Positions 7,674 to 16,367 of a stretch of DNA of 64,000 bases are shown here, in pieces. The notes beneath the pieces were generated by a model, which did no database searches, had not been told where the DNA came from, and saw only the letters and a list, made by a program, of their open reading frames with translations. The stretch comes from Bryobacterales bacterium (lineage in GTDB: Bacteria; Acidobacteriota; Terriglobia; Bryobacterales; Bryobacteraceae). The translations under genes were made by a program, and so were the position numbers. The stretch's first letter is position 1, and each line of letters opens with the position of its first letter. The stretch is taken from the NCBI GenBank assembly GCA_026954325.1, contig JAIXKK010000200.1, positions 62,001 to 126,000 on the forward strand, given 5' to 3'.

Positions 7674-9938
7674 CTATTCCTGAATGTAGTGGTGATACAG
7701 GCCCATGTAGTAGGGCAGGAGGAATACCGCTCCGTCGGCGAGGGTATGTCCGTTCCCGCCGCTGTCCAACCGGTAGGGGTTGTGGTTCCAGAAGGAAAAG
7801 AACCGTTCATCGACGGGGATGGCCTTGCCGTTTCTTCTCATTCCCGCGCCTGCCATCTCCTCATCGTCCTCTGATAGATAGGACCGCGGATGGACGATGT
7901 CCTTGCGCTTGCTGTTCACATGCCGCCAGTCGATGCGGTCGAGCGGCAGGCGCTCGAGTGTGTCGATCGACTCGGCCTTCCATTCCCCCTTCGCGCTCAG
8001 ATCCCGCGTCCGGAAGGCGTCGGTGAACGTCTTGCCCTCTAAACTCGCCGCGGCGATGAAGTTGAACAGCGGGTTCAGTTCCGGCCGTTCAAGCGCCCAG
8101 TAATTCGCCAGCGCGAGCGCGTACTTCTGCTTCAACTCGCCGTCTTTTTCGTACTTCAGCAGATCGTAAAAACTCATGAACGCCATCTCGTCGTCGGATT
8201 GGTTGCCGGATCCCGGCCCAACCGAGATCTTCGGAACCATCGCATTGGAGGCGTACTTGTGATCCCGCGCCAGGCGGTGGTAGGCATCCTGGTATTTTGC
8301 GTCTCCCGTCATGTGCCAGGCGGTTTTGAGATACGAAAGGATGCTCAGCGAATTCAGCCCACGCTCGGCCCAGAAGATGGGATTGTCGTTCAGGCTTCGG
8401 GGATCGAAGATGGCCCATCGTGTCGGCGTCCCGTCCCAATCGACCAGGGAGTAATTGTGCGTGAGCAGGTGATCCGTGATCGCGCGGACCACGGCGCGCG
8501 CTTCTTCCTTTTCCTGCTCGGTGTCCGCCACCAGGTCGTAATACTGCGCGTAAAAGAAGTAATGCCCGTCGAGTTCATCGGAACTCGTGTCCGTCTTCCA
8601 ATACCATTTCCCATCCGCGCTCTTCGGCCAGCGCGGCGACAGCACCTTCCACAAATGGTCGCGCTGAGCGCGGGTCCGCAGGTCGCGCTCCCGGGAATCA
8701 TGAACATTCGGATCCGGGCCGCTGGCGGGAAGGATGGCCCGCGCGGGAAACCCCGGAGGCGCCGGATGTTCGCCGCCTTGTGTCACCTGGCTCAGGAACC
8801 GCAGCGCCTCGAACGCCTTTCGGGCGCGTTTTTTCGCCGCTTCGTCGTGAGTGGCCGCCCAGGCGAAGCATTCCCCCGCGCCGTACATGCTGGTCCACAG
8901 CCCGTCGTTGTCGCTGTCGGATTGGACCCACTCGCTGGTGTCGCCGGCCTTCGGAAGCCGCACGGACATTACGTACTCATATTCGGTGCGCCGGTGCCGC
9001 TTGTCGATCTCCGCTTCAAAGAACCGCGCTTTTTCGGCCAGGGTAATCGCCTTGCGCTCGATTTGCCCGGCGCCTTTCGCCGTGGCGAACCAGGCGTTGC
9101 CGTCCAACACCGCGATGGCCCGCACCTCATCGTCCGGCAGCCACCGCAGTCCCTGGCGGTACTCCCAAATCCGCCCGTCGTAGCGAATGGCGCCGAGCTT
9201 GGTACCGAACCACAATACGCCGTCTTCGCCCGGCGCCATCGTGGTGAAATCGTCGTAGGGCAGCCCTTCCAGACCCGTGTAGAGTTTCCACGCTCCGGCA
9301 TCGCGGCATCCGGCGCCTTGCGGGCTCGCGAACCACAGCCTTCCCCGCGTGTCATAGGTCACGCCCCGTACATCCACGGGCGCCCAACTCCGCTCGCCTT
9401 CGCGCGGGAACTGCCGCTTCCATTCTCCCGATTCGAGCAGGAACAGGCCGGCATCGGCCGCCACAGCCGTCTCGCCCGAAGCACTGACCGCGATCTGGCG
9501 AACAGAGACGCGCGCGACGGGAAGGCGAGCCTTGGCCACGCCACCCGAGTGAACCTGATACAGCCCCTCGGCCGTCCCAATCCACGCCGCGCCATGCGCA
9601 GCGGCGATTGCCTGAACATCAGACGGCAGCGCCGTTTCGCGCTTTACTCCCGAAGCTGTCCACCTGTGCAATACGCCATCGGATACGAACCAGAGCGCCT
9701 CGCCGTCCGCCGCGCATGCCGCCACCGGGCGGCGAAAGCGCTCCTCGCCATGCCACGAGCCGCCGGAGTAATACGCCAGCCCTCCGCCGGTCCCCACCCA
9801 CACCCGGGCTCCGGCGGCGGCCACGCAGCGCACTTCATTCGACGGCAGCCCGCCGGCTTGCGTATAGACATGCCGGATTTCGGCGCCTCGCATTGTCAGG
9901 ACGGAGAGGAGCGCCGCGATCCACAAACTTCGAGGCAA
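7674..9938 (-). CDS. Exported beta-propeller protein (two-component-regulator propeller type)
   Basis: 754 aa. The likely start is TTG at 9938, because it gives a clean signal peptide (PRSLWIAALLSVLTMRGA) and lies one base after the stop of the upstream receptor gene (stop-G-TTG), implying translational coupling. Residues about 20-300 contain repeated blades of the form 'W-x-G-T-x-x-G-L', the Reg_prop repeat seen in periplasmic sensor domains. There is no kinase domain. Residues about 310-754 are a helix-rich domain with many Trp/Tyr/Asp that I do not recognise; it may be an alpha/alpha-toroid catalytic or binding domain. Context suggests it handles the ligand brought in by the adjacent TonB receptor. 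Confidence 0.75.
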   Translation of the reverse strand: MPRSLWIAALLSVLTMRGAEIRHVYTQAGGLPSNEVRCVAAAGARVWVGTGGGLAYYSGGSWHGEERFRRPVAACAADGEALWFVSDGVLHRWTASGVKRETALPSDVQAIAAAHGAAWIGTAEGLYQVHSGGVAKARLPVARVSVRQIAVSASGETAVAADAGLFLLESGEWKRQFPREGERSWAPVDVRGVTYDTRGRLWFASPQGAGCRDAGAWKLYTGLEGLPYDDFTTMAPGEDGVLWFGTKLGAIRYDGRIWEYRQGLRWLPDDEVRAIAVLDGNAWFATAKGAGQIERKAITLAEKARFFEAEIDKRHRRTEYEYVMSVRLPKAGDTSEWVQSDSDNDGLWTSMYGAGECFAWAATHDEAAKKRARKAFEALRFLSQVTQGGEHPAPPGFPARAILPASGPDPNVHDSRERDLRTRAQRDHLWKVLSPRWPKSADGKWYWKTDTSSDELDGHYFFYAQYYDLVADTEQEKEEARAVVRAITDHLLTHNYSLVDWDGTPTRWAIFDPRSLNDNPIFWAERGLNSLSILSYLKTAWHMTGDAKYQDAYHRLARDHKYASNAMVPKISVGPGSGNQSDDEMAFMSFYDLLKYEKDGELKQKYALALANYWALERPELNPLFNFIAAASLEGKTFTDAFRTRDLSAKGEWKAESIDTLERLPLDRIDWRHVNSKRKDIVHPRSYLSEDDEEMAGAGMRRNGKAIPVDERFFSFWNHNPYRLDSGGNGHTLADGAVFLLPYYMGLYHHYIQE

Positions 9939-9939
9939 C

Positions 9940-11594
9940 TTAGAACACCACTTTCATTACGGCCACCACGACGCGGGTTTCGTTGCCGATGTCGGCGCGC
10001 AGATGCCCGAACATGGTGCTGGTGACATTGGCGCCATTGCCGTCGAGGGCGCCGAACCAGGGGAAGTTGGCCGCATTGTGCCCGTCCAGCCGGATCTGCC
10101 ACCGGACCCGCTCCTTGATGAGGAATTCCTTGTACAGGGAGAGATCCGTCACGTTGAGCGGCTTCGTGCGGACATCGGGGAACCGCGTGGGGAAATTGCG
10201 CAGGGTAAACGGCGCGGGCCCGGCCGTCCGGGGGAAGATGGACGTGTCGAACCAGATGTCGTAGGAGGGGTCATACTGCGTGCGCCCCAGTTTTTGAGCC
10301 AGGGCGTCCCGCTGGCTGTCGTTCAGTTTCGCGCTTTGCGCCACCAGCGGGGCCGCGTTGGGGAAGGTGATCGGATAGCCGGAGTGGGACATGAATACTC
10401 CGCTGGCGGTCCATCCGCCGAGGAACCCGTTCACCCACCGGTTCATGCCGGAGAAGAAATGCCGGTGGCGCCCGAACGGCAGATCGTAGGTGCCGATGAC
10501 GGAAAGCTGCTGCGGCACGTCATATTGAGTGAGCCGCTTCTCGAGTTGGGTGGCCGTCAGATTGTTCAGGTTAACATCCTGCGGATTCAAGGGGGCAAGG
10601 CGTTCCAGGTTCTTGGCGATCGTGTACGCGACGGTGGCCGTGAAGCCTTGCGAGAAACGGTGGGTCACCTTGAACTGCGCGGAATGATAACGCTGCCCGC
10701 CAATCGGCACGTCGGTAATGGTCACGGCGCTGTATTGCGGATAGGCGTAGTAGAGTTGCCGCCGCGGGACAGTCGCGCCGTTGATTCCGGAATTCGGCAG
10801 CAATCCCGCCATCGGGTTCGGCACGGAGCCGTTGAAGTATGCCGCCCGCTGGTCCACCGGGATGCTGTTCTGCACGTCCAGCGGGACAAAATTCAGGCCG
10901 AGCGAAACCGGCAGCCGGCTGGTCTGATTGCCCACATAGGAAGCGTCCACCAGCCATCCGCCGGGCAGTTCATACTGGAACCCGGCCGAATATTGCTGCG
11001 AGTAGGGCAGCGGCCGGTCGAGATATTGCGCGGTGACGCTCTGTCCGAGGTTCGTGGCCAGGCCCTGGCTGCTGCCGATGGGCTGCAACAGTCCACCCGG
11101 ATAGATGCTGGAGGGATAGGGATTGGACAGATTCACGGCCGGCTTCAGGTTGCCGTCAGTCGAGGTCACAAGCGGCGTCTGGCGGCTGAAGCCGACCAAC
11201 TGCCCGTTGGCGGAGGCCCCAAGATAGCTCAACCCATAGCCGCCGCGCAGAACCAGTTTCGAAGTCACGCGGTACGCCACGCCGAGGCGCGGCTGGAAGT
11301 TCGCTTTCTTCGGATTGAAGGCGTAGCGGTCATCTCCGCTTGCGCCGGCGTAGATCAAGCCGCCCGTCAATCCCGCCGTGCACGCCGGGCATCCCGCCGC
11401 CGCGGAGGAGGCTTTCACGGCCGCCGCAATGGGGCTCGCCTGAGCGAACGCCCACCCGCGCAACATGCGGTTGTAGCGCTCAAAGCGCGGGCTCTCGTAA
11501 TCCCACCGCAAGCCGAGGTTCAACGTCAGCCGGCTGTTGACCTTGAAATCATCCTGCACAAAGGCCGAGTAGTACTTCGAACGGAAGGCCCGGG
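9940..11594 (-). pseudogene. TonB-dependent receptor, C-terminal part of a frameshifted gene
   Basis: This frame carries the C-terminal beta-barrel, starting near the conserved segment FRSKYYSAFVQDDFKVN and continuing through LTLNLGLRWDYESP to the terminal aromatic residue (KVVF), the outer-membrane insertion signal. It has no start codon of its own that makes biological sense: the segment before FRSKYY in this frame is compositional nonsense. It joins the upstream frame if one G is removed from the CCCGGG run at 11589-11594, which restores the reading NIFPAFRSKYY. The stop is one base before the TTG of the propeller gene, so the whole receptor - propeller - acyltransferase set is one operon. 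Confidence 0.8.
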
Positions 11595-13477
11595 AAAATG
11601 TTGCGGTCCACGTAGCCGCCGGAGGGATAGCCAAGTAGGAACGAGGCGAACTCATTGCCCGATGCGTTGTCGCCGCGCAGCGGATTCGCCTGGGTCCAGC
11701 CGGCGTCGAAGTTATAGACGCCGCTCGCATAGCCGGTGCTGATCGAATTATCGTTGTAGCGGCGGAACTCCGTGCCCACTTTCAGGAAATGCCGCCCGTG
11801 CGTCAGCGCGATGTTCGGCTGGAGGCTCCAGGCGTCATTCGTCGAATAGCTGTAGCCGCCCTGCGGCCCGAGTTCCGAATAGTTTCCCAAGTTGAAACGC
11901 GGGAACATGAACGCCCCGAATTGCGAGGTGAGCGAAGAGGGGAACCCGAGTTGAGTGGGATCGAAGCCCACGCCGAAGCTGTTTCCCGAGAATCCCTCGT
12001 AGCGCGCCAGGCCGCCCCGGAGGTTGAGCACGAGGCTCGGCGTCAGCGTGTAGGTCCAGTCCGCGCCCCAGTTGCGCGCCACGCGGGTGGAGGGATATTC
12101 GTTGCTCGGCTCGGCCGGATTGTTGCCCCATACGAGCTTCGCGTAGTTCAGCCAGGGGGTTTGCCCGTAGCGGAACGAAATGTGGCTCCGGTCCGTGGCC
12201 ATCAGATCCATCTTCCCCAGCCAGGAATCATAGGTATTCGTCTGCGGGAGGAGTTTCGCGTAGTTGTTCAGTTGAGCGGGCCCTTCGCCGGGAAGATTCG
12301 GCGCCGGGTAGTACGAAGCGACCTTGGTCGAGATCGGATTCATCCTCGCCGCCGGCAGCACATTGCCCGCGAACGGAGTACGCACATAGGTCGTGTTGTC
12401 CGGGCCGAGCGTTGTACTGAGGGGGTCATAGATGGTCACCTGGTTGCCGCTGTTGTTCAACAGCTTCGAGAAATCGCCCTTCAGCATGCCGCCGGTCGGG
12501 ATGGAGCGAAGCTGTCCGCCTTGCGTATGCTCGCGCAGCCCCTCCATGGAGATCATGAAGAACGCCTTGTTCCGCCCATCCCAGATTTTCGGGATGCGCA
12601 CGGGGCCGTCGAATTCGAAGCCGAACGTGTTGTTCTTGAAGGGGGACTTCTCTTCCCCGTCCTTGTTGGCCACCCAGTCATTGGCGCGCAGCTTTTCGTT
12701 CTTGAGGAACTCGTAAAGCTGGCCGTGGAAAGCATTCGTGCCGCTTTTGACAGTAATCATCGTGACGCCGCCGCCCACGCGCCCGAACTGCGCATCGTAG
12801 GAATTGGTCTGGATGGTGAACTCCTGCGTGCCCTGAAGGGAGGGAACGAACGCCACGCCGCGGTCGCTCTTGGTATTGGTGATCCCGTCGAGCACGGTTT
12901 CGTTTTCCCCTTGTTTTCCACCGCTGATGGACACGCCGTTTACGTTGCCGAAGGCGTACAACTCCATTGACCCCCAATAGGTGCCGGTCTTCACCACGCC
13001 CGGTTCGTTGTATTGCAGGGCGTAGAGGTTGCGCCCGCCGGAGGGGACATTTTCGAGAATGCGGTTTTCAATGACGCTCTGCCGCGTGGCCGTCTCGGTT
13101 TGCAGCAGCGACACGTCGCCGGAAACGGTGACGCTATCCGCCACGCCGCCCAGTTCCAACCTCGCGTCGATAGATAGTTTGTCGGCGGATAGCAGCGCCA
13201 CTCCTTCACGTACGAATTTCTTGAACCCGTCTTTTTCCACCGTCAGCACATATTTGCCCGGCAGCAGGAATTGGATGATGTACCGGCCGGAGGCATTCGT
13301 CGCTGCCTCGTAAGGAACGTTCCGTTCCACGCTGGTGGCCACCACCTTCGCGCCTTCAATGGCGGCTCCCGTGGGGTCTGTCACTTCGCCCGAAATGGTG
13401 GCCCGGAATTCCTGCGCCGCCACCAGCGAACAAAATACGGCGATCAGCGGGATCAGCCGCATCAAGATCGATTTCAT
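11549..13477 (-). pseudogene. TonB-dependent receptor, N-terminal part of a frameshifted gene
   Basis: Start chosen at ATG 13477, preceded on the minus strand by AGGAG at a spacing of seven; an ATG six codons earlier is possible. A signal peptide ends at about VAAQ. A carboxypeptidase-regulatory-like fold follows (about residues 25-105, with GEVTDPTGAAIEGA and a YVLTVEKDGF block), then the plug domain and most of the barrel. After VDRNIFP the frame degenerates and stops at 11549. Together with the downstream frame it would make a normal receptor of about 1,170 aa that takes up a large substrate using TonB energy. Substrate unknown; linked propeller and acyltransferase genes hint at a glycan. 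Confidence 0.82.
11589..11594 (-). other. One-base frameshift site in TonB receptor gene
   Basis: The run CCCGGG (minus strand) within ATTTTCCCGGGCCTTCCG is where the receptor's two frames meet. Dropping one G restores NIFPAFRSKYY, which fits the family pattern for this loop. Either a real +1 insertion inactivates the gene, or the base is a sequencing/assembly error; both flanking frames otherwise look fully conserved. Confidence 0.75.
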
Positions 13478-13568
13478 GTGCCTACTCCTGTCCATGCTTC
13501 GCTTGCGATTCAGATCAGAAAGAGTTTTTATTCGACCAGGAGCATGACCCCAAGTTCACGCTCACCCA

Positions 13569-13597
13569 ATCCTAATCGATACAATCACGGACGTCAA
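13569..13597 (-). promoter_or_regulatory. Candidate sigma-70 promoter of the receptor operon
   Basis: On the minus strand a TTGACG (13597-13592) and a TAGGAT (13574-13569) are separated by 17 bases and lie about 90 bases upstream of the receptor start at 13477. The 180-base gap 13496-13675 around it is A/T-rich relative to its surroundings and contains the partly repeated element CGGTAT, which might be an operator. This is a consensus match only. Confidence 0.45.
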
Positions 13598-13675
13598 GCA
13601 TTTTTTGACGATACCGATAGGAATACCGGCGCGATGTCCAGCATGCCTGTCATATTTTTATATCATTCGGTAGGA

Positions 13676-14938
13676 TTATACGATCAGTTTCGCAGCCGCC
13701 TCAAATTCCCTCCGCGCCTCATGCACTTTCGTGATCGCGCGCACAATGTCTTCCGTGTCATCCTGATCCCCGAGCAACAACCGGTGCTCGAGCCACACCG
13801 TCTCCCGGCACGCTCTCTCGCTGTTCGGACACAAGGCCGTATATTTCTCTCCGTCCACTCCAAGGCCCGGATCAAGAAACATTGGATTGCGGAAAAGTGA
13901 ATGCGCGTAGCCGTCCGATGCCGGGATGCCTTCCGCCTCGAGCGCTTCAAGGAACTGCTCCCGCGTGAGACCGAATTCCTTCGCCTCGATCCGGAAGAGG
14001 AAAATGTGACGCGAATGTCCCGTGGCGTAGGGCGGCGTTGCGAGAAGGCGGATACCTGGAATCCTGCTCAGTCTGCTTGTCAGGTAGTCCGCATTGGCCC
14101 GCCGGCGCGCGGTCTGCGCGCTCAACCGCTCCAGTTGCGCCAGCAGAATAGCGCCCTGGAATTCCGTGAGCCGGTAATTCCACCCCAGCCGGTAGTGGGA
14201 GTACCAGGGCTGGCCGGCATGGCGTCCGCCCCAAATCAGAGATTCGCAGATCTCCGCCAGGTCTTCATCATTGGTGGTAATCAGCCCGCCCTCGCCGGCT
14301 GTCATGTTTTTCGAGGCCTGAAAACTGAACGTTCCAGCAGCGCCGATCGAACCGAGCCCCTTCCCCATCCACGTTCCGCCATGCCCGTGGGCAGCGTCTT
14401 CGAGCACGGCGATCTCATGGCGCTTGGCGATGGCCAGAATAGCATCCATGTCGGATGCCAGGCCGGCGAAATGGACCGGGATTACGGCGCGCGTCCGCGG
14501 GGTAATGGCCTCCTCGAAACGGGCCGGATTCATATTGAATGTCTCGAGATCGATGTCGCAGAAGACCGGCGTCGCGCCGATCAGCAGCGGCGCGGTCGCC
14601 GTCGCCACAAAAGTATACGGCGGAACAATCACCTCATCGCCGGAGCCCACGCCCATTGCCCGCAGCGCCACCTCGAGGGCGGCCGTTCCGCTCGCGCAGG
14701 CGATTCCATAGCGCGCTCCCTGCACGTGGGCGAAGCGCTGCTGGAACTCGGCCACCTTCGAGGGTTCGCCGCGGGATGCCGCGTCTGCATCCACCGCCTC
14801 GCCGAGCGTGTACCGCCACCAGCGGCCGCCGCGCACGACCTCAAGCGCGTAACGCTCTTCCCGCTCGTCAAATGCCGGCCATGCCGGGAACGGCTTTACC
14901 CTCACCGGCTTTCCGCCAAACAACGCCAATTGGTTCAT
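13676..14938 (-). CDS. DegT/DnrJ/EryC1/StrS-family PLP aminotransferase
   Basis: 420 aa. The fold-type I PLP signature is clear: a GTAALEVAL helix near 84-92, VPPYTF at 105-110, the cofactor Asp in LEDAAHGHG (D181), and the Schiff-base lysine K210 in FQASKNMTAGEGG. The family aminates keto-sugars or dehydrates amino-sugars, but Acidobacteria and Planctomycetes have many DegT proteins of unknown, apparently cytosolic, role. There is no sugar-nucleotide pathway nearby. It follows the ROK repressor gene by 16 bases on the same strand and may be cotranscribed with it, suggesting a link to amino-sugar metabolism. An inosose-type substrate is equally possible. Confidence 0.88.
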   Translation of the reverse strand: MNQLALFGGKPVRVKPFPAWPAFDEREERYALEVVRGGRWWRYTLGEAVDADAASRGEPSKVAEFQQRFAHVQGARYGIACASGTAALEVALRAMGVGSGDEVIVPPYTFVATATAPLLIGATPVFCDIDLETFNMNPARFEEAITPRTRAVIPVHFAGLASDMDAILAIAKRHEIAVLEDAAHGHGGTWMGKGLGSIGAAGTFSFQASKNMTAGEGGLITTNDEDLAEICESLIWGGRHAGQPWYSHYRLGWNYRLTEFQGAILLAQLERLSAQTARRRANADYLTSRLSRIPGIRLLATPPYATGHSRHIFLFRIEAKEFGLTREQFLEALEAEGIPASDGYAHSLFRNPMFLDPGLGVDGEKYTALCPNSERACRETVWLEHRLLLGDQDDTEDIVRAITKVHEARREFEAAAKLIV

Positions 14939-14954
14939 TTCCAGCCTCTATTTC

Positions 14955-16199
14955 CTATATCCGCCCGCGCGCCTCGAGCAGAAACGGCGGCAGTTTGAAC
15001 GCGGGAATCTCGAAGTGTTTGGCCAGCGCGATCCGCGCCACGCCCAGCACTCCGGGGCACTCCCTGACGCGCGCGTAGCGGATCACGACATGCTCGGCCG
15101 ATTCCCGCAGCGCCTGCCTCCGCACGATTCCGGCAATCTGATCCAGCAATTCCTGCCCGGCCTGCCCGAGAGTGGCATCGAGAACAACCACTCCGGGGTT
15201 GAACAGATTGACGAGGTTCGCGATGCCGAGCCCGAGGTAACGGCCCACCTCGGCGACGATGTTGCTTGACACCTTGTCCCCGCGGTTGGCCGCATGAAAT
15301 ACCATCCACCCGGTAATCTTCGCCGGGTCCCCGCCCGCCATTTCGAGAACGTCGGTCTTGCCGCCTTCGGCGATGATGCGCCGTACGCGCGCCTCCACGG
15401 CCCGGATGCCGGCGATCGCTTCCAGGCACCCGAAACTCCCGCAATTGCAGATGGGCCCGTCTTCGGTAATGTGCGTATGCCCGAACTCGCCCGCCGCCGA
15501 GCCCTGCCCGTAAAGGAGACGCCCGTCCACGTAAAGCCCTGCCCCGATCCCGCTCCCGTAGTCGACGTACACCATGCTATCGGCCCCGCCCGCCGTTTCC
15601 TCTTCGTGTTCGGCGACGGCCTTGGCCCGGGTCCGCGTTTCCACCTGCACGGGCACGCTGAATTCGCGCTCGAAGATCTCCTTGAGCGGCACCTGTCTGA
15701 AGAAAGGGATCGTAGATGAGGCCACGGTGACGCCCCTCTGGCTGTCCACCAGGCCGGGGTCCGCCACGCCGATGCCCACAAGGCTCGTCAACGCCGTTCC
15801 GGCTTCACGCAGCGCCCTCCCCGCCACCTCCTGCAATTGCCTGGTCAGCCCGTCCGTCCCCTCTTCGAGGAACGTTCGCTCCGTCACTTTGTGCCGGATG
15901 CGCGGATGCAGATCCGTCACTCCAGCCGTCACGGTCTCGTCGTCAAATTCAATGCCGAGCGCGGACGCATACGCTTCGTTCACCTCCAGCAGTACGCCCT
16001 TCCGCCCGAGCCGGCTTTCTTCCACTCCCGCCTCGAGGAGCCGGCCTTCCTTCAAGAGTTGGCGCACCAGTTGCGACGTGGCGCTCGGCCGGATCTCGGT
16101 CAACTCGTGAATCCGTCCGCGAGAGATCGGCCCAAACCGCCGCACCACCGCCTCCACTACGTGGAGGTCCCGCTCGGCCTTCCCGTTCACTCGTTTCAT
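14955..16199 (-). CDS. ROK-family transcriptional repressor (NagC/XylR type)
   Basis: 414 aa. The N-terminal winged helix-turn-helix (about residues 10-70) reads GRIHELTEIRPSATSQLVRQLL. The ROK sugar-kinase fold follows, with the segment YGSGIGAGLYVDGRLLYG (about residue 212 on), a GEFGHTHI block, and the zinc motif CNCGSFGCLEA. ROK repressors release DNA on binding a sugar or sugar phosphate such as GlcNAc-6-P. It is divergent from the permease-GH20 operon across a 168-base region that contains a strong inverted repeat, so autoregulation and control of amino-sugar catabolism are inferred. The linked GH20 supports a GlcNAc-type inducer. It could also be a degenerate kinase, but the HTH argues for a regulator. 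Confidence 0.9.
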   Translation of the reverse strand: MKRVNGKAERDLHVVEAVVRRFGPISRGRIHELTEIRPSATSQLVRQLLKEGRLLEAGVEESRLGRKGVLLEVNEAYASALGIEFDDETVTAGVTDLHPRIRHKVTERTFLEEGTDGLTRQLQEVAGRALREAGTALTSLVGIGVADPGLVDSQRGVTVASSTIPFFRQVPLKEIFEREFSVPVQVETRTRAKAVAEHEEETAGGADSMVYVDYGSGIGAGLYVDGRLLYGQGSAAGEFGHTHITEDGPICNCGSFGCLEAIAGIRAVEARVRRIIAEGGKTDVLEMAGGDPAKITGWMVFHAANRGDKVSSNIVAEVGRYLGLGIANLVNLFNPGVVVLDATLGQAGQELLDQIAGIVRRQALRESAEHVVIRYARVRECPGVLGVARIALAKHFEIPAFKLPPFLLEARGRI

Positions 16200-16222
16200 C
16201 GCGCGGAAATTTACTCTTCTTC

Positions 16223-16251
16223 AGCCTAAACACATTCTTCCCCTGCGTCAA
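16223..16251 (-). promoter_or_regulatory. Candidate promoter of the ROK repressor gene
   Basis: On the minus strand TTGACG (16251-16246) and TAGGCT (16228-16223) are spaced by 17 bases, 24 bases upstream of the ATG at 16199. It is the only good sigma-70-like match in this gap for that strand. Confidence 0.4.
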
Positions 16252-16270
16252 GTGATTATTGTCGAATCCG

Positions 16271-16315
16271 ATAAAAATAACCACCCTCTTGCCCGTTCTG
16301 ACTAATTATTTTTAT
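16271..16315. promoter_or_regulatory. Candidate ROK operator: 10-bp inverted repeat
   Basis: ATAAAAATAA (16271-16280) is repeated exactly inverted as TTATTTTTAT (16306-16315), with a 25-base spacer. A/T-rich arms of this kind resemble NagC/XylR-type sites (TTATTT...AAATAA). The right arm overlaps the candidate -10 of the permease promoter, so binding would block it. Each arm is also followed or preceded by a partial CGAAT match. The arms are exact; the protein that binds is inferred. Confidence 0.5.
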
Positions 16316-16318
16316 ACA
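16289..16318 (+). promoter_or_regulatory. Candidate promoter of permease-GH20 operon
   Basis: TTGCCC (16289-16294) and TATACA (16313-16318) are separated by 18 bases, and transcription would begin shortly before the ATG at 16368. The -10 lies on the right arm of the inverted repeat at 16306-16315. Consensus match only. Confidence 0.35.
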
Positions 16319-16367
16319 AATCGAATAGAATCTATTGACTTCCATCGCGTGGCCCCTCTACCCTGGG

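Noticed and set aside
8199..11742. Two long plus-strand frames opposite the propeller and receptor genes.
   Set aside because: Antisense to genes with conserved motifs; translated text has no domain pattern.
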